From NCBI GenBank assembly GCA_002492045.1, contig DKXC01000012.1, positions 1 through 8,569 on the forward strand: DNA of 8,569 bases, given 5' to 3'. Shown here in pieces: positions 1-6,033 of this stretch. The stretch is from Micrococcaceae bacterium UBA7136. GTDB taxonomy: Bacteria; Actinomycetota; Actinomycetes; Actinomycetales; Micrococcaceae. The position numbers were made by a program, and so were the translations under genes. Position 1 is the stretch's first letter. Each line of letters starts with the position of its first letter. The notes beneath the pieces were generated by a model. That model ran no database searches. It had not been told where the DNA came from and worked only from the letters and a program-made list of their open reading frames with translations.

Positions 1-1
1 G

Positions 2-49
2 GTGGTGCGGGGGTTGGTGTTTTTGGCGGCTGGGGAGACTTTTGAATAA
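2..49 (+). other. Short open frame running in from the left edge, ends TAA
   Basis: Reading from base 2 gives 15 residues, VVRGLVFLAAGETFE, then TAA. There are two readings. It may be the C-terminus of an unrelated upstream gene. It may instead be the displaced TM2-loop-TM3 part of the MFS transporter that continues one frame away from base 46, since loss of a single base near 47-48 would separate them. The stretch is G-rich, unlike the AT-richer DNA that follows, which slightly favours a junction over a simple frameshift. Confidence 0.3.
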
Positions 50-1002
50 GCCTCACTAATCTTTTCTTACTTTTAGCTCTTTACTGGCAAGAGAGTTCTT
101 TCTGGGTTTATCTTCTTTCGCTAGTGTCTGGCTTTCTGTCGGCTTTTGGTGGGCCTGCCCTCTACGCCCTGCTACCTTTTCTTGCCTCCGAGCAGGATCT
201 TTTCTCTGCCAATGCCCTGGTGAGAACCTTCCGAAATATGGGCACCTTAGTTTCACCGGTTGTTTATGGTCTTTTTCTTTTCTTGCCGAGTAGAAATTGG
301 ATTGCCTACTTAGCTGTAGGATCCACTCTTGCTGCCGTTCCTCTGCTGTTTTCCCTCAAAGCCCCCCTGGCTGATTCTCAGGAACAGAAGACAGCTTCTC
401 AGGTTGAGGCCATGAGAGAGGGGTTCAGGCTCTTACGAAGCAGGAAGTTAATTTTAGCCCTGATTGGGTTTTGGGCTCTTAGCCTACCTTTTCAGGCAGG
501 TCTAGCTGGTGCCATCCAGCCGGCCCTGATAGCCCAAAACCTGGGGGAGGGCACTTGGACTAGCATGTCTTTTCTGACCAGCGGTGGATATATCCTGGGG
601 AGTCTGGTAGCCATCAGGCTTAATCTGCAAAAGCATCTAGCCCCTCTGAGTGTCTTCTTCTTTCTTCTCCCTTCTCTTCAGCTTCTGGCGTCTGCTTCTC
701 TTCTTCCTCATGCTCTACTTTTTCTGCTCTCTTTCTTGGCAGGCATGGGGCTGGAACTTTCTGGGGTTTGCTGGGGAACTTATCTGCAAAAGTCCACACC
801 AAAGGAGGATTTAGGGAAGGTATCTTCTCTAGACTATGCCGCTAGTTTTGGTCTCATCCCTTTGGGCTATCTATTGACCTCTGGGGCTGCTTCTCTGATA
901 GGCACTAGGCAGACCCTCTATACCGGCTCTCTTTTTCTTCTAGTATCTGGCCTTATAACCTTACTTGTTTTGAGTATTATGACTGATCAAGAGGATCAGT
1001 AG
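46..1002 (+). pseudogene. Disrupted MFS transporter, lacking its N-terminal part
   Basis: The frame is open from base 46, after a TGA at 43-45, to the TAG at 1000-1002 and encodes about 318 residues of hydrophobic MFS sequence. MFS exporters are usually about 400 residues. The sequence enters in what looks like TM3 (SLTNLFLLLALYW) and passes the family pattern PALYALLPFLA...ANALVRTFRNMG at TM4-TM5, most like the MFS_3/TetA-like exporters. The C-terminal half looks intact, with a cytoplasmic charged loop and further membrane segments to a TDQEDQ tail. No ATG, GTG or TTG lies between 46 and the GTG at 124, and that GTG has no ribosome-binding site and would cut into TM4. I therefore call a broken gene rather than a 292-residue protein. 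The cause is either a frameshift near 43-49 or loss of the first 75-90 residues. The substrate cannot be told. The last 26 bp overlap the convergent TM2-domain gene. Confidence 0.65.
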
Positions 1003-1390
1003 GTGTTTTTCCCTTCCAGAAGTTCATGTCCCAGAGAATAGAGAACGACCCTAGCATGTGACAGGCATGGAAGACAGGGCCACAAATCTCTCCGTATATA
1101 GGATCATTGGGATCACTTTCAGCTATCTTCCGAATATTACGTAGATAGAGGGATATAACTAGAATGAGACAGGGAATCCCTAGAAGGATGTTCCAGATAA
1201 GCGCCATAAAAGAAATATAGGAGATAGATAATATAGCGAAGCCTCTCAGGGGTCTTCCTAGAAAAAACTCATGGGTTCCCAGATAGCCCTGCCAACAAGC
1301 TATTTGATAGGCCCTAGACTTGGTTCGCACTAACCTCTCATACTGGAAGTCATCCAGGTCTCCGTAGTTGGGGACGTATTCGGTCGCCAC
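977..1390 (-). CDS. Small TM2-domain membrane protein
   Basis: This 137-residue protein has the TM2-domain pattern. A KSR-type basic stretch (residues 24-26) comes before a first membrane segment with GYLGTHEFFLGR (35-46), where the family has G-x-x-G-x-H-x-F-x-L-G-R. Membrane segments follow at about 48-66 and 68-84. A cytoplasmic-type tail (85-137) holds three cysteines or histidines in CGPVFHACH and has no family I recognise. TM2 proteins are small bacterial inner-membrane proteins of mostly unknown role. The GTG start at 1390-1388 is chosen because a strong AAGGAGGT site (1399-1406) lies 8 nt upstream. It is transcribed in the same direction as the GT87 gene, 88 bp downstream of it, and has its own likely promoter (TATAAT at 1457-1462). 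Its stop lies inside the convergent MFS remnant. Confidence 0.8.
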   Translation of the reverse strand: MATEYVPNYGDLDDFQYERLVRTKSRAYQIACWQGYLGTHEFFLGRPLRGFAILSISYISFMALIWNILLGIPCLILVISLYLRNIRKIAESDPNDPIYGEICGPVFHACHMLGSFSILWDMNFWKGKTPTDPLDQS

Positions 1391-1415
1391 GTCACTGAAC
1401 CTCCTTGTTCATCTT

Positions 1416-1431
1416 CTGAGATGACCCTCAG
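1416..1431 (-). other. Small stem-loop in the TM2-gene leader
   Basis: CTGAG-(6 nt)-CTCAG forms a perfect 5-bp dyad between the predicted promoter and the ribosome-binding site. The stem does not cover the Shine-Dalgarno bases and has no T-tract, so neither a terminator nor an RBS-occluding role is evident. It may be chance. Confidence 0.25.
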
Positions 1432-1456
1432 TCTACCTCATCCAAACCTAGCTGCG

Positions 1457-1485
1457 ATTATATATATCCCATAGGGACCTATTGA
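1457..1485 (-). promoter_or_regulatory. Probable promoter of the TM2-domain gene
   Basis: A perfect TATAAT -10 hexamer on the minus strand (1457-1462) sits inside an alternating TA run just downstream of the GT87 stop codon. The best -35 at a 17-nt spacing, TCAATA (1480-1485), matches only 3 of 6 positions. Predicted transcription would start near 1450, giving a leader of about 60 nt before the GTG at 1390. This suggests expression separate from the glycosyltransferase. Confidence 0.5.
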
Positions 1486-2669
1486 AATCCACTTACTCGC
1501 AAAGGCGCCGAAAACCTTAGAGCCTTAGACATACCCTTTGACAGGAAAGACATGTAGATAATCCAGAAGACTCCGCATAAGACCAGGGAAGAACGGAGTG
1601 GCTCGTAAACAAAGGGAGAGAATCCTAAAGTAGCCAAGAAATCCCCCAGGTCTGTCCCTTGCATCAGACAGAAGGACGCCCAGATTAGAGCCAGATAAAC
1701 CCCCTCCCCACCTTGCCTAGCTAACCAGATGATTGCAGGCACAGCCCAGACCCAGTGGTGAAGCCAGGAAACAGGCGACACAAGACAGGAGGTAACACCA
1801 ATTAGGCTAGCTGCCGCTAAGTTATCCCCTTTATCCAGATAGTATTTTGCCACCTTGAAGGCAAGCAACATAGCAAGCAGACAGGAAAAACTAGCTAGCA
1901 GGCTTCCCTGGTACCCCAACCAGCGAGAGATCATCCCCTGCAAGGAGCTATTTCCCGATGTTGAGAAGTTCTGCCCAAGGTCAACAACCGAAGAAAGAGT
2001 AAAGATCTTTTGACCAAAGTAATCAACCGTATTGGCCGGGGTGAAAATAAACCCCAAAGCTACTGTTGCAGTGAATGCACATGAAGAAACATAAAACTCT
2101 CTCCACCTTCTTGCGTAAAGGAAGAAAAGGATAAAAAGAGCTGGCGTAAGCTTAATTCCTGCCGCAACCCCAACCAGGGAACCCTTGGGAATAACTTTTC
2201 CACCATCACGAGTCATATCGTAGAGACAGAGCAAGCAAAGTATTATATTTATTTGACCAAACATGAAATGCTGGGCAATGATGTTAAACAGCGAAAAGAT
2301 TGAACTGTAAATAAATACTCTTGCAGTGGATGCATTGAGGAGTGATATTTTTACAATCCAAAATAGCAGTGATGCATTAATGGTGGTCCAGATGAAGATT
2401 CCAACTGGCTCAGGCAGATAGTACCAGGGCACCAGAAGGATAAGGGAAAATGGGGTGTAAACAAAGGGGAGTCCATGCTCAACATAGGCACCATAGACAT
2501 CATTGCCGTAAAGGCTCAGACCTCCAACAAGGAGCCCGTAGGCACCTTTATAGACGCCATAATCAACCGGATTATACCCAACATTAAAGGAAAGCAGCAG
2601 AAGTCGAAGGGTGGCAATACAAACTCCAAAAAGTATCGACATGAGAAATTTGCCCTGATAAATCCCCAT
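1479..2669 (-). CDS. GT87-like polyprenol-phosphate-sugar glycosyltransferase (GT-C membrane enzyme)
   Basis: A polytopic protein of 396 residues from the ATG at 2669. Signatures of the GT87 family, actinobacterial enzymes that move mannose or arabinose-type sugars from a polyprenyl-phosphate donor on the outer face of the membrane, appear in order. After TM1 there is an extracytoplasmic Asp in DYGVYKGA (D36; in PimE the equivalent Asp is regarded as the catalytic base). Then come FVYTPFSLILL, MFGQINIILCLL (about 137-147), GIKLTPALFILFF (171-183), GNSSLQGMISRW (239-250) and SPVSWLHHWVWAVPA with H304-H305. The acceptor cannot be read from sequence; a cell-envelope glycolipid or glycan is most likely. 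ATG 2669 is preferred because GGAAG lies 7 nt upstream. A longer frame from GTG 2732 would begin inside a terminator-like hairpin and has no good RBS. Base composition here is about one third GC in places, far below the genes to the right. It follows the small secreted-protein gene in the same orientation. Confidence 0.8.
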   Translation of the reverse strand: MGIYQGKFLMSILFGVCIATLRLLLLSFNVGYNPVDYGVYKGAYGLLVGGLSLYGNDVYGAYVEHGLPFVYTPFSLILLVPWYYLPEPVGIFIWTTINASLLFWIVKISLLNASTARVFIYSSIFSLFNIIAQHFMFGQINIILCLLCLYDMTRDGGKVIPKGSLVGVAAGIKLTPALFILFFLYARRWREFYVSSCAFTATVALGFIFTPANTVDYFGQKIFTLSSVVDLGQNFSTSGNSSLQGMISRWLGYQGSLLASFSCLLAMLLAFKVAKYYLDKGDNLAAASLIGVTSCLVSPVSWLHHWVWAVPAIIWLARQGGEGVYLALIWASFCLMQGTDLGDFLATLGFSPFVYEPLRSSLVLCGVFWIIYMSFLSKGMSKALRFSAPLRVSGFQ

Positions 2670-2676
2670 CGCCACA

Positions 2677-2681
2677 CTTCC
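2677..2681 (-). promoter_or_regulatory. Ribosome-binding site deciding the GT87 start
   Basis: GGAAG on the minus strand stands 7 nt before the ATG at 2669. It is the only reasonable Shine-Dalgarno sequence near the candidate starts and lies downstream of the hairpin at 2704-2736, so translation of the enzyme does not require melting that structure. Confidence 0.5.
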
Positions 2682-2692
2682 TACTTTCAACC

Positions 2693-2736
2693 ATAAAGAA
2701 AAGTAAAGTGGAGGCAGGAAACCTACCCCCACTTTA
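2693..2736 (-). terminator. Strong hairpin plus T-rich tract: terminator or attenuator before GT87
   Basis: On the minus strand TAAAGTGGGGGTAGG (2736-2722), a TTT loop and CCTGCCTCCACTTTA (2718-2704) form a 15-bp stem in RNA, with two G-U pairs and no mismatch. CTTTTCTTTAT (2703-2693) follows, the layout of an intrinsic terminator. No T-tract follows on the plus strand, so the minus orientation is favoured. It lies 27 nt after the stop of the secreted-protein gene and 35 nt before the GT87 ATG. Because a promoter sits just upstream (2755-2782), it could be the end of the secreted-protein transcript, a regulated attenuator in the GT87 leader, or both. Confidence 0.7.
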
Positions 2737-2754
2737 GCCAGTAAACTTAACCTA

Positions 2755-2782
2755 AGTATATACTAGCAGTTATCAATGTAAA
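2755..2782 (-). promoter_or_regulatory. Sigma70-type promoter overlapping the end of the secreted-protein gene
   Basis: On the minus strand TTTACA (2777-2782, 5 of 6 to TTGACA) and TATACT (2755-2760, 5 of 6 to TATAAT) are 16 nt apart. The predicted start is near 2748. The -35 lies within the last codons of the DUF6355-like gene and the -10 just past its TAG. It points at the GT87 gene, but the hairpin at 2704-2736 is met within about 12 nt of the predicted start. Confidence 0.55.
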
Positions 2783-3038
2783 ATGCGTTCGTTGGTCGCC
2801 AGAACCCTCGGTCAATCGGAGTCGCACCCGGCCCAACGCACTTATATTCTGATCCAACAACTCGATCAATCTTAATCTTTACATTTCCGGAACCACAGTG
2901 GTTATACCAATAATCGTTCCCAAATACTTGATAGCCACAGCCCATTGCTTCCGCGGACGGCGCAGAAAAACTGAGTCCTGAAATCGCCAGTCCGGCAATA
3001 GCAACCGCAGAGGCAACCTTCGAGAAAAACTTTCCCAT
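2763..3038 (-). CDS. Small secreted four-cysteine protein, DUF6355-like
   Basis: From the ATG at 3038 this is a 91-residue precursor. It has a basic N-terminus (MGKFFSK), a hydrophobic core (about 8-25) and a signal-peptidase site after SAEA at residue 31, which would leave a mature protein of about 60 residues. The mature part has exactly four cysteines: C34 in GCGY, C48 in YNHC, C67 in YKCVGPG, and C91 as the final residue. This suggests two disulfides formed outside the membrane. The spacing, YNHC and CVGPG.T.I motifs, and an aromatic-rich ending in Cys, resemble from memory the actinobacterial DUF6355 family, whose function is not established. The start is fixed by AAGGAG 6 nt upstream. 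An in-frame GTG at 3080 would add 14 polar residues ahead of the signal peptide and lies inside an operator-like palindrome, so it is rejected. The neighbouring GT87 enzyme would work in the same compartment, but no direct link is shown. Confidence 0.72.
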   Translation of the reverse strand: MGKFFSKVASAVAIAGLAISGLSFSAPSAEAMGCGYQVFGNDYWYNHCGSGNVKIKIDRVVGSEYKCVGPGATPIDRGFWRPTNAFYIDNC

Positions 3039-3059
3039 GATAACTCCTTTGTTATGATT

Positions 3060-3079
3060 TGAGTCATTATCTTGACTCA
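3060..3079. promoter_or_regulatory. Perfect 7-bp palindrome, candidate operator for the secreted-protein gene
   Basis: TGAGTCA-TTATCT-TGACTCA is a perfect inverted repeat with 7-bp arms and a 6-bp centre. It sits directly downstream of the predicted -10 (3085-3090), covering roughly +1 to +20 of the transcript and ending 21 bp before the ATG. This is where a dimeric repressor would block transcription. The centre also holds a minus-strand GATAAT that could act as an alternative -10. As RNA it could form a 7-bp stem in the leader, so a post-transcriptional role is possible. Confidence 0.5.
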
Positions 3080-3084
3080 CTTCG

Positions 3085-3114
3085 AATGTAGCACAGAGAT
3101 TGATGGTTCTTCAA
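3085..3114 (-). promoter_or_regulatory. Probable promoter of the secreted-protein gene
   Basis: On the minus strand TTGAAG (3109-3114, 4 of 6) and TACATT (3085-3090, 4 of 6) are 18 nt apart. The predicted start is near 3078, giving a leader of about 40 nt. It lies between two dyads (3060-3079 and 3098-3147), which points to regulated expression. Confidence 0.4.
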
Positions 3115-3147
3115 ATTTAAGGAAAATCTTTTAGACTCCCATCAATC
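3098..3147. repeat. Perfect 9-bp inverted repeat flanking the -35 region
   Basis: GATTGATGG (3098-3106) and CCATCAATC (3139-3147) are exact reverse complements separated by 32 AT-rich bases. The predicted -35 of the secreted-protein gene (3109-3114) lies inside the interval. They could be two oppositely oriented regulator half-sites. In the transcript reading out of the MATE gene, which ends at 3168, they could form a long weak stem that helps end it. No clean intrinsic terminator is visible after the MATE gene. Confidence 0.4.
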
Positions 3148-3167
3148 CACACCTACCCTGAATGTCC

Positions 3168-4577
3168 CTACTTCACCCAGACCTGGCTGCGGTCACGTAG
3201 ACCCAGAGTTAGGCCACGGGCCCCCATATAGACCAAAGCATAAGCAACCCAGAGCAGAAGATAGGCCCAGGCCGCAGCGTCCAGCCCCTCCCCCGCCACA
3301 CCAGCAGGCAGGCCCTCCACCCAGGCAGCCAGGCCACCGGAGGCCCACCAGCCCCCTAACCCGGCCAGAACTGGCAGGTAAACCAGCAGGTTAAAGAGAC
3401 TAGCCAAGCCCAGGTAGCGGGTATCCTGGGCCCCCATCAGCACCCCGTCCAGAATAAAAACATAGGCCGCTAGCGGCTGACCCAAACCCAGCACCAGCAG
3501 AGACAAGGCAAAAAGGAACTGAACCCGTCCATCCGGGCTCAGCAGCGGCCCCAGGCCAAAACCAATCAGAGGGCAGACCAGGGCCGTCACCAGGCCAAAG
3601 CCCAGGCTCCAGCCCACCAGCCGATTCTTCAAACCCACCACAGCCCGCACCTGGGCCCGATCAGACAAGTCCCTGGCCCCCAGCTCCTTAGCCAGCAGGG
3701 CCTGAGCCGCAATCGCCAAAGCATCCAGGGCATAGGCCAGCAGGTTAAAACAAGACATAGTCAACTGGTAGGCGGCCAGATTCTCAGGCCCCTGAGCCGT
3801 CACCACCAGCACCGTTGCCAGCAGGGCCGTGCGAATACTCAAGGCCCGCAACATGAGCCAGCCACCCACCCGAAAAACAGCCAGCACCCCGGCCCAGTCA
3901 GGAGCCAGCGAAGCCCCCACCGGACGCCTACCCCGCAGGGCCAGCAGCAGAGCCAGGGCCATGCCCCACTGCACCAGGGCAGTAGCCAGGGCAGAACCAG
4001 CCACACCCCAGCCCAGGGGGTAAATCAGGGTCCAACTCAGGGGAGCGTTCAGCAGGGCACCCAGGCTAGCCACCCAGAGGGGGGTCCGGGTGTCCTGGTA
4101 GCCCCGCAGGGCACCAGTTGCCGCCAGCACCAGCAGCATGGCTGGTAGGCCCAGTAGAGAGGGAAGCAGATAGGCTCGAGCCACATCCAGCACAGGCCCC
4201 TGGGCGCCTAGGGCCAGCAGAAGAGGGTCAGCGGTGAGCCCCAGCAAGAGGGCCAGGGCCAGACCCAAGCCCAGGGCCACCCAGAGTCCGTTCTTAGCTG
4301 CCCGGAAGGAGTCCTCCAGTCGTCCAGCCCCCAGAAAGCGGGCCACGGCCGGGGTAGTGGAATAGGCAAGAAAGACCATGAGCCCCACCAGGGTCTGAGT
4401 CAGGCTAGAAGCCAGGGTCAGGCCGGCCAGGGGCAGGGAGCCCAGGTGACCCACCAGGGCTGAGTCCACCAGCACCAGCAGGGGGGAGGCAATGAGGGCG
4501 CCGAAGGCCGGTAGGGCCAGGGCCAGGATCTGCCGATTCAGGCTAGACCCCTGCCCCCTATATGTACTAGAAGGCAT
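3168..4577 (-). CDS. MATE family efflux transporter (DinF-like)
   Basis: A 469-residue, almost wholly hydrophobic protein, the usual MATE length with room for 12 membrane segments in two halves. TM1 reads LALPAFGALIASPLLVLVDSALVGHLG (residues 19-46 region), with the family proline and the D-x-x-x-V-G-x-L-G pattern. The first half has ALRGYQDTRTPLWV (156-169) and the second half has the matching FILDGVLMGAQDTRY. This two-fold repeat is typical of the DinF branch, which uses Na+ or H+ gradients to export cationic or organic compounds. The substrate is unknown. The ATG at 4577 lies 5 nt after the SdhL stop with only a weak Shine-Dalgarno sequence, so translation is probably coupled to SdhL. It is the last gene of the GNAT-SdhL-MATE operon. 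Its GC-rich codon use marks a sharp change from the AT-rich DNA beyond its 3' end. Confidence 0.9.
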   Translation of the reverse strand: MPSSTYRGQGSSLNRQILALALPAFGALIASPLLVLVDSALVGHLGSLPLAGLTLASSLTQTLVGLMVFLAYSTTPAVARFLGAGRLEDSFRAAKNGLWVALGLGLALALLLGLTADPLLLALGAQGPVLDVARAYLLPSLLGLPAMLLVLAATGALRGYQDTRTPLWVASLGALLNAPLSWTLIYPLGWGVAGSALATALVQWGMALALLLALRGRRPVGASLAPDWAGVLAVFRVGGWLMLRALSIRTALLATVLVVTAQGPENLAAYQLTMSCFNLLAYALDALAIAAQALLAKELGARDLSDRAQVRAVVGLKNRLVGWSLGFGLVTALVCPLIGFGLGPLLSPDGRVQFLFALSLLVLGLGQPLAAYVFILDGVLMGAQDTRYLGLASLFNLLVYLPVLAGLGGWWASGGLAAWVEGLPAGVAGEGLDAAAWAYLLLWVAYALVYMGARGLTLGLRDRSQVWVK

Positions 4578-4582
4578 AGATA

Positions 4583-5413
4583 CTAGTTAGCCTGGGCTTC
4601 TGCCTCAAGCACATCGGCCTCGGTCAGCTCCTGACCGGTGTAAAGGCGGAACTGCTCAGCCGCCTGCAGGGCAATCACCTGGCCACCGGTAATAACCTGC
4701 TTGCCAGCATCCCGGGCAGCCTGAATCAGGGGGGTTTCTACCGGCAGGGCCACCACATCAAAAACCAGCTGGGCAGCCTGGATAGCCTCCAGAGGGTAGG
4801 CCAAATCCTGGGCTTCAGGGCCGCCCTCCATACCAATCGGGGTGACGTTGACCAGAATAGGGGCAGTCAATTCACCTAGCTCTGGCGCCCAGTCGTAACC
4901 GTAACGGGCAGCCAGGGCCGGGCCAGCCTCAGGGTTGCGGGCAATGATGGTGCCCTGCCGGAAGCCGGCATCATAGAAGGCTCCGGCCACGGCGGCAGCC
5001 ATACCGCCAGAGCCCCGCAGCAGGAAGGGTAGGGAAGGGTCCACCTGGTTAGAGGCCAGCAGAGATGCCACCGCGATGACGTCCGTATTGTAGGCCTTGA
5101 GGTAGCCGTCAGTATTGACAATAGTATTGACGGCCCCAATGACCTCAGCAGAGTGATCCATTTCGTCCATCAGGGGAATAACAGCCTGCTTGAAGGGCAT
5201 AGAAACAGAGCAACCCCGAATCCCTAAGGCCTTGACCCCGGCAATAGCGCCCTCAATATCCTTAGTGGTCATGGCCTTGTAGAGAAAATCCAGGCCAAAC
5301 TTTTCGTAGAGGTAATTATGAAACTTAATGCCGTGATTAGAGGGGCGTCCCGAAAGGGAAATGCAGACGGTGGTATCTCGATTGAGGGCGGGGCGACCTA
5401 GAGGGGTGCTCAT
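4583..5413 (-). CDS. SdhL, shikimate 5-dehydrogenase-like oxidoreductase
   Basis: A 276-residue protein of the shikimate dehydrogenase superfamily. The substrate-binding half has SLSGRPSNHGIKFHNYLYE (19-37), SVSMPFK (69-75, catalytic-type Lys75), VNTIV (95-99) and YNTD (108-111, catalytic-type Asp111). The Rossmann half has RGSGGMAAAV (133-142), ARN (158-160), LVNVTPIGM (187-195) and ITGGQVIALQAAEQF (241-255). The SLSGRPSN start, GIRGCSVSMPFK and RGSGGMA closely follow what I recall of Haemophilus HI0607, the type member of the SDH-like (SdhL) class. That class keeps the Lys-Asp pair but has very low shikimate activity, and its natural substrate is unknown. An AroE label would therefore be unsafe. 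The ATG at 5413 overlaps the GNAT stop (ATGA), with AAGGAAA upstream, and the MATE gene follows after 5 nt. The product is likely cytoplasmic and NAD(P)-dependent. Confidence 0.88.
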   Translation of the reverse strand: MSTPLGRPALNRDTTVCISLSGRPSNHGIKFHNYLYEKFGLDFLYKAMTTKDIEGAIAGVKALGIRGCSVSMPFKQAVIPLMDEMDHSAEVIGAVNTIVNTDGYLKAYNTDVIAVASLLASNQVDPSLPFLLRGSGGMAAAVAGAFYDAGFRQGTIIARNPEAGPALAARYGYDWAPELGELTAPILVNVTPIGMEGGPEAQDLAYPLEAIQAAQLVFDVVALPVETPLIQAARDAGKQVITGGQVIALQAAEQFRLYTGQELTEADVLEAEAQAN

Positions 5414-5982
5414 AGTGTTTTCCTTGTCATAATGTAGCTTTTGCGGCCAGCAAATTCTTCTGTTCGGCTAATGCTAAACCCTTCTTTTTCGTAGAAGCGA
5501 ATAGCGCGAGCATTAGCGGTTAGCACCTCTACTTCAGCGGGGCCAGGTTCCAGAATCTGATTCATGAGAGCCTGGGCGATGCCGGTTCCAAAGGCCTGAG
5601 GCAGCAGGTAGAGCATCTCTAGTCTTTGGGGCTCGGTAGGCATTTGGGAGGCGAAGGCGATGCCCAGCAGGGGGCTAATATCTGAGCTGGCCTGGCGCCC
5701 GTCCGCCCGCTGGCCGGTCAGCATGCTAGATTCGCCGTCGGTACGGGCCGCTACCAGGGCCCGCCGTTTCTGGCCTAGCTGGGCCTGGACGTCTTGGGCG
5801 GTGCCGCCGGTAGAGGCCAGCCAGTCTGCGAAGCCTTGGGCGCGGGCTGAAAGCTGCTCTTCTTGTACCTTGAACATATGGGGGTTGAAGGTCTCTGAGT
5901 AGGCTTCTCGCCAGGAGACTAGGCGCAGTTTCTCCCAGGCTGGGGCCTCTTCTGGCCTCGGTGGCCTGATCTCGTAGTCCAT
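5410..5982 (-). CDS. GNAT family N-acetyltransferase
   Basis: A 190-residue protein with the GNAT core at its C-terminal end. Motif A is RLEMLYLLPQAFGTGIAQALM (120-140 region), with the acetyl-CoA-binding Q-x-x-G-x-G at 129-134. Motif B is ANARAIRFYEKEGF (156-169), with a tyrosine where the family often has its general acid. The N-terminus (IRPPRPEEAPAWEKLR) fits the first strand and helix. A polar stretch at about 81-103 between core strands makes it longer than the 150-170 residues common for the family. The ATG at 5982 is supported by an AGGGGG-type site just upstream. It heads the operon, and its TGA overlaps the SdhL ATG by 4 bp. The acceptor amine is unknown. From context it may act on the same compound that SdhL oxidises or reduces, or that the MATE protein exports (inference). 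Confidence 0.88.
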   Translation of the reverse strand: MDYEIRPPRPEEAPAWEKLRLVSWREAYSETFNPHMFKVQEEQLSARAQGFADWLASTGGTAQDVQAQLGQKRRALVAARTDGESSMLTGQRADGRQASSDISPLLGIAFASQMPTEPQRLEMLYLLPQAFGTGIAQALMNQILEPGPAEVEVLTANARAIRFYEKEGFSISRTEEFAGRKSYIMTRKTL

Positions 5983-6033
5983 AGTTTCCCCCTAAGTTTT
6001 ATCTGCCCTGGCCTTCCCTAGATAGCTCAGGAC

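Noticed and set aside
2475..2696. 73-residue plus-strand open frame
   Set aside because: It is antisense to the GT87 gene, has no RBS or recognisable motif, and is explained by AT-rich DNA.
2670..2732. GTG at 2732 as the start of the GT87 gene
   Set aside because: It lies inside the 15-bp hairpin, has no Shine-Dalgarno sequence, and adds 21 residues before a start that does have one (ATG 2669).
3039..3080. GTG at 3080 as the start of the secreted protein
   Set aside because: It would put 14 polar residues ahead of the signal peptide and overlap the operator-like palindrome; ATG 3038 has AAGGAG at good spacing.
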